This document shows, in pieces, positions 63,920 through 64,000 of a stretch of DNA of 64,000 nucleotides; positions within the stretch are counted from its first letter, which is position 1, and every line of letters begins with the position of its first letter. The notes under the pieces are model-generated. The model was not told the origin of the DNA, searched no databases, and saw nothing but the letters and a program-made list of their open reading frames with translations. Source of the DNA: Cyanobacteria bacterium FACHB-471 (GTDB taxonomy: Bacteria > Cyanobacteriota > Cyanobacteriia > Elainellales > Elainellaceae); contig JACJOC010000093.1 in NCBI GenBank assembly GCA_014695345.1, positions 59,675 through 123,674 of the forward strand, written 5' to 3'. Position numbers and translations under genes: made by a program.

Positions 63920-64000
63920 CTAGCCAACAATGCTAGGAGCCTTCACAGAAGCAAGGTCGAGCGGGAAGTTGTGAGCATTGCGCTCGTGCATCACTTCCAT
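63920..64000 (-). CDS. psbA: Photosystem II D1 protein, C-terminal end (cut by window edge)
   Basis: The last 26 codons of psbA, translated by me: EVMHERNAHNFPLDLA, then SVKAPSIVG and a TAG stop at 63920. The His and the terminal Ala (Ala344) are the manganese-cluster ligands; mature D1 ends at that Ala after CtpA cuts off the tail. The tail here has 9 residues, whereas most cyanobacterial D1 tails have 16. The gene continues beyond the window. A strong terminator follows. Whether this is the main or an alternative psbA copy cannot be seen. Confidence 0.95.
   Translation of the reverse strand: MEVMHERNAHNFPLDLASVKAPSIVG

Overview
The window comes from a cyanobacterial chromosome, most likely a filamentous Leptolyngbya-like lineage. 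The evidence is the psbA end (photosystem II D1), an nblA gene for phycobilisome degradation, a CAAD-domain thylakoid protein, a bifunctional AgrE/ArgZ arginine enzyme, an NtcA-type ammonium transporter promoter, a class A rnpB, and GCGATCGC (HIP1) octamers scattered through genes and gaps. The lineage is inferred from gene content only. Gene density is that of an ordinary chromosome. There is no phage, plasmid, intact insertion sequence, CRISPR array or tRNA gene that I can see.

Layout. 1-3.7 kb (minus): lipopolysaccharide export genes lptA, lptB and a cut lptF/G, then a DUF58-DUF309 pair. 3.8-10.4 kb: a small coiled-coil protein, an AarF/UbiB kinase with a PP2C phosphatase just downstream, nblA, a double-domain universal stress protein, and a Ser/Thr kinase on the opposite strand. 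11.1-13.2 kb (minus): ATPase and permease of a branched-chain/neutral amino acid ABC importer. 13.4-25.3 kb: pgi, a GNAT/FemAB-like protein, an RRM RNA-binding protein, a probable small RNA preceded by a light-regulation (HLR1-like) box, ligA, an alpha/beta hydrolase and a sensor kinase. 25.3-29.4 kb (minus): an oxidoreductase, rnc and rnpB side by side, a small conserved protein and a glycosyltransferase.

29.8-34.3 kb is the most disturbed part: a kdp potassium-transport locus that has lost its middle. The front of kdpA and the back of kdpD remain, joined across a nested inverted repeat. A small RCK_C (TrkA-C) protein and a divergent histidine kinase/response regulator pair survive beside it. 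34.4-45.3 kb: a secreted protein, a pseudouridine synthase, the succinate dehydrogenase flavoprotein, an isochorismatase-like hydrolase with a divergent HxlR regulator, a MarR regulator with an Fe-S/SCP2 fusion protein, a JmjC-like protein, a membrane-anchored TAXI binding protein overlapping a GST, and an orphan OmpR-type regulator.

45.9-64 kb: a GAF histidine kinase, a LuxR regulator, a gap with two long perfect or near-perfect hairpins, two small proteins, amt behind an NtcA box, an SGNH hydrolase, CAAD protein, AraC regulator divergent from an S41-type lipoprotein, a 2Fe-2S protein, small conserved proteins, agrE, an Rpn-type remnant, a thioredoxin-like protein, aroC, bactofilin, an M23 peptidase and the last codons of psbA. 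Nitrogen economy recurs (nblA, amino acid import, amt, agrE), as does signalling: three histidine kinases, two response regulators and five one-component regulators. The least ordinary signals are the kdp scar, the Yfr1-complementary leader of the Ser/Thr kinase, the HLR1-preceded small RNA candidate, the long hairpins, and a plant-type short D1 tail.
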